A stretch of 6,553 nucleotides of DNA from positions 1 through 6,553 of the forward strand of contig JACCTM010000488.1 of the NCBI GenBank assembly GCA_013812385.1, given 5' to 3'. Below the pieces are notes generated by a model. The model was not told where the DNA came from. It saw nothing but the letters and a program-made list of their open reading frames with translations, and searched no databases. This document shows, piece by piece, positions 5,490-6,553 of the stretch (position 1 is its first letter; each line of letters opens with the position of its first letter). This DNA comes from Geodermatophilaceae bacterium. Its GTDB lineage: Bacteria; Actinomycetota; Actinomycetes; Mycobacteriales; Geodermatophilaceae. The position numbers were made by a program, and so were the translations under genes.

Positions 5490-6553
5490 GTGCGTGAGTA
5501 CTCGGTCGTCCTGCTGACCGCGGCGATCGTGACCTTTCTCGCCTCCTCCGTCATCCGCTCGCTGGCCCGGCACTTCCGCGCGATGACGCAGGTCCGGGAT
5601 CGCGATGTCCATGCCATCCCGACCCCGCGGTGGGGCGGTTTCGGGATGTACGCCGGAGTGGCTGCCGGAATGCTCCTGGCTCATCAGCTCCCGGCTCTGC
5701 AGCGCACCTTCGATTACAGCTCGGAGACCACTGCCGTCCTGGTGGCCGGTGGACTGATCTGTCTGCTCGGGGCGCTCGACGATCGGTTCGACCTGGACCC
5801 GCTGACCAAGTTCGTCGGGCAGATCGCGTGTGCCGGGGTGATGGTGTTGCTCGGGGTGCAGTTGCAATACGTCTATGTCCCCTTCGGCAACATCGGCACG
5901 GTCTCGCTCGGCTCCGATGTCGGCGTACCGCTGACGATCCTGCTCACCGTGCTGGCGATCAACGCGCTGAACATGGTCGACGGGCTCGACGGCCTGCTGG
6001 TCGGGGTCGCCGGGATCGCGGCGCTGGCCTTCTTCGCGTACTCGTACTACCTGGCTCGTACCGGCTACGGCGACGTTGCCTCGGCCCCGACGCTCACGAC
6101 CGCGCTGCTGGCAGGGGCCTGCCTGGGCTTTCTGCCCCACAACTTCTATCCGGCCCGAATCTTTTCCGGCGACAGTGGCTCGATGCTGATCGGCCTCATG
6201 CTCTCGGCCGCCGCGGTCTCGGCCGCCGGGCGAGCCGATCCCCAGACCCTGTCCTCGCTGGGCGGCGTGCTGCCGCTGACCCTGCCGCTGCTGATCCCGC
6301 TGGCGGTTCTCGGCATTCCGCTGGTCGACCTCATGCTGGCCGTTCTGCGCCGTACCCGGGCCCGACGCTCCCCATTCTCACCGGACAAACAGCACCTGCA
6401 TCACCGGCTGCTCGAGATCGGCCACTCCCAGCGTCGCGCGGTGCTGACCATGTACCTGTGGTCCGGACTGCTGGCCTTCGGCACGGTGGCCATCGCGATC
6501 ACCCGCCAGACGATCCCCGTGCTGATCGCCATGGCCGTCCTGGCAGTCATCGC
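5490..6553 (+). CDS. wecA: WecA/MraY-family polyprenyl-phosphate GlcNAc-1-phosphate transferase (3' end outside window)
   Basis: Members move a sugar-1-phosphate (usually GlcNAc-1-P) from a UDP-sugar to polyprenyl phosphate at the cytoplasmic membrane; in mycobacteria WecA starts the arabinogalactan linker. From GTG 5490, 354 codons are open to the window edge. The sequence is a multi-spanning membrane protein (about nine or ten hydrophobic helices visible) with the family's catalytic loops: HAIPTPRWGG near residue 46, D97-D98 in ALDDRFDLDPLTK, D164 and D167 in NMVDGLDGL, FSGDSGSM with D228, and the cytoplasmic HLHHRL histidine motif at 302-307. The start begins REYSVVLLTAAIV, a first membrane helix, with GAGGA six bases upstream. 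It follows glyA by 44 bases, and in relatives atpI/atpB come next. The family is certain; substrate specificity is inferred from homologs. Confidence 0.93.
   Translation, partial: MREYSVVLLTAAIVTFLASSVIRSLARHFRAMTQVRDRDVHAIPTPRWGGFGMYAGVAAGMLLAHQLPALQRTFDYSSETTAVLVAGGLICLLGALDDRFDLDPLTKFVGQIACAGVMVLLGVQLQYVYVPFGNIGTVSLGSDVGVPLTILLTVLAINALNMVDGLDGLLVGVAGIAALAFFAYSYYLARTGYGDVASAPTLTTALLAGACLGFLPHNFYPARIFSGDSGSMLIGLMLSAAAVSAAGRADPQTLSSLGGVLPLTLPLLIPLAVLGIPLVDLMLAVLRRTRARRSPFSPDKQHLHHRLLEIGHSQRRAVLTMYLWSGLLAFGTVAIAITRQTIPVLIAMAVLAVI

Noticed and set aside
5040..6140. Long open frame (366 codons) on the minus strand across glyA and wecA
   Set aside because: It lies antisense to two clear genes with full family motifs, its protein is a low-complexity Arg/Gly/Gln-rich string, and long antisense frames are expected in GC-rich DNA.
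1..6553. tRNA or rRNA genes, CRISPR arrays, insertion sequences or transposase genes
   Set aside because: No cloverleaf, spaced repeats, terminal inverted repeats or transposase motifs were seen; the toxin-antitoxin module carries no recombinase of its own within the window.

Overview
The window is GC-rich DNA with genes packed head to tail and the order rho – rpmE – prfA – (foreign-looking insert) – sua5/tsaC – glyA – wecA. It most likely comes from a high-GC Gram-positive actinobacterium. Mycobacterium has rho-rpmE-prfA-prmC-sua5-wecA before the ATP synthase operon, and Streptomyces has a glyA copy between sua5 and the wecA-like gene, which is the layout here. I cannot name the genus.

Region by region: 1-870 is the 3' half of rho (transcription termination factor). 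It is followed at once by a 52-nt near-perfect hairpin (873-924), then rpmE (957-1193, zinc-type ribosomal protein bL31), then a second long hairpin with a short U stretch (1201-1248), then prfA (1296-2399, release factor RF1). On the minus strand, convergent with prfA, lies a two-gene HEPN/MNT toxin-antitoxin module: mntA (3273-2866, nucleotidyltransferase antitoxin) overlaps hepT (2869-2435, RX4HXY ribonuclease toxin) by ATGA. The plus strand resumes with the threonylcarbamoyl-AMP synthase gene (3422-4174), which overlaps glyA (4171-5445, a divergent serine hydroxymethyltransferase) by ATGA. The window ends inside a wecA-like polyprenyl-phosphate sugar-1-phosphate transferase gene (from 5490).

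The core genes serve RNA and protein synthesis: transcription termination, the ribosome, stop-codon reading, t6A tRNA modification and one-carbon supply. They lead into cell-wall glycan initiation. The odd part is the middle. The slot between prfA and sua5, where actinobacteria usually keep prmC (the methyltransferase that modifies the GGQ glutamine of RF1), holds the toxin-antitoxin module instead. Between the module and the intact sua5 gene lies a short, frameshifted remnant that matches the sua5 N-terminal coding region in 31 of 34 bases. Together these suggest a rearranged site where a mobile toxin-antitoxin module was installed, prmC was lost or moved, and a broken sua5 copy was left behind.
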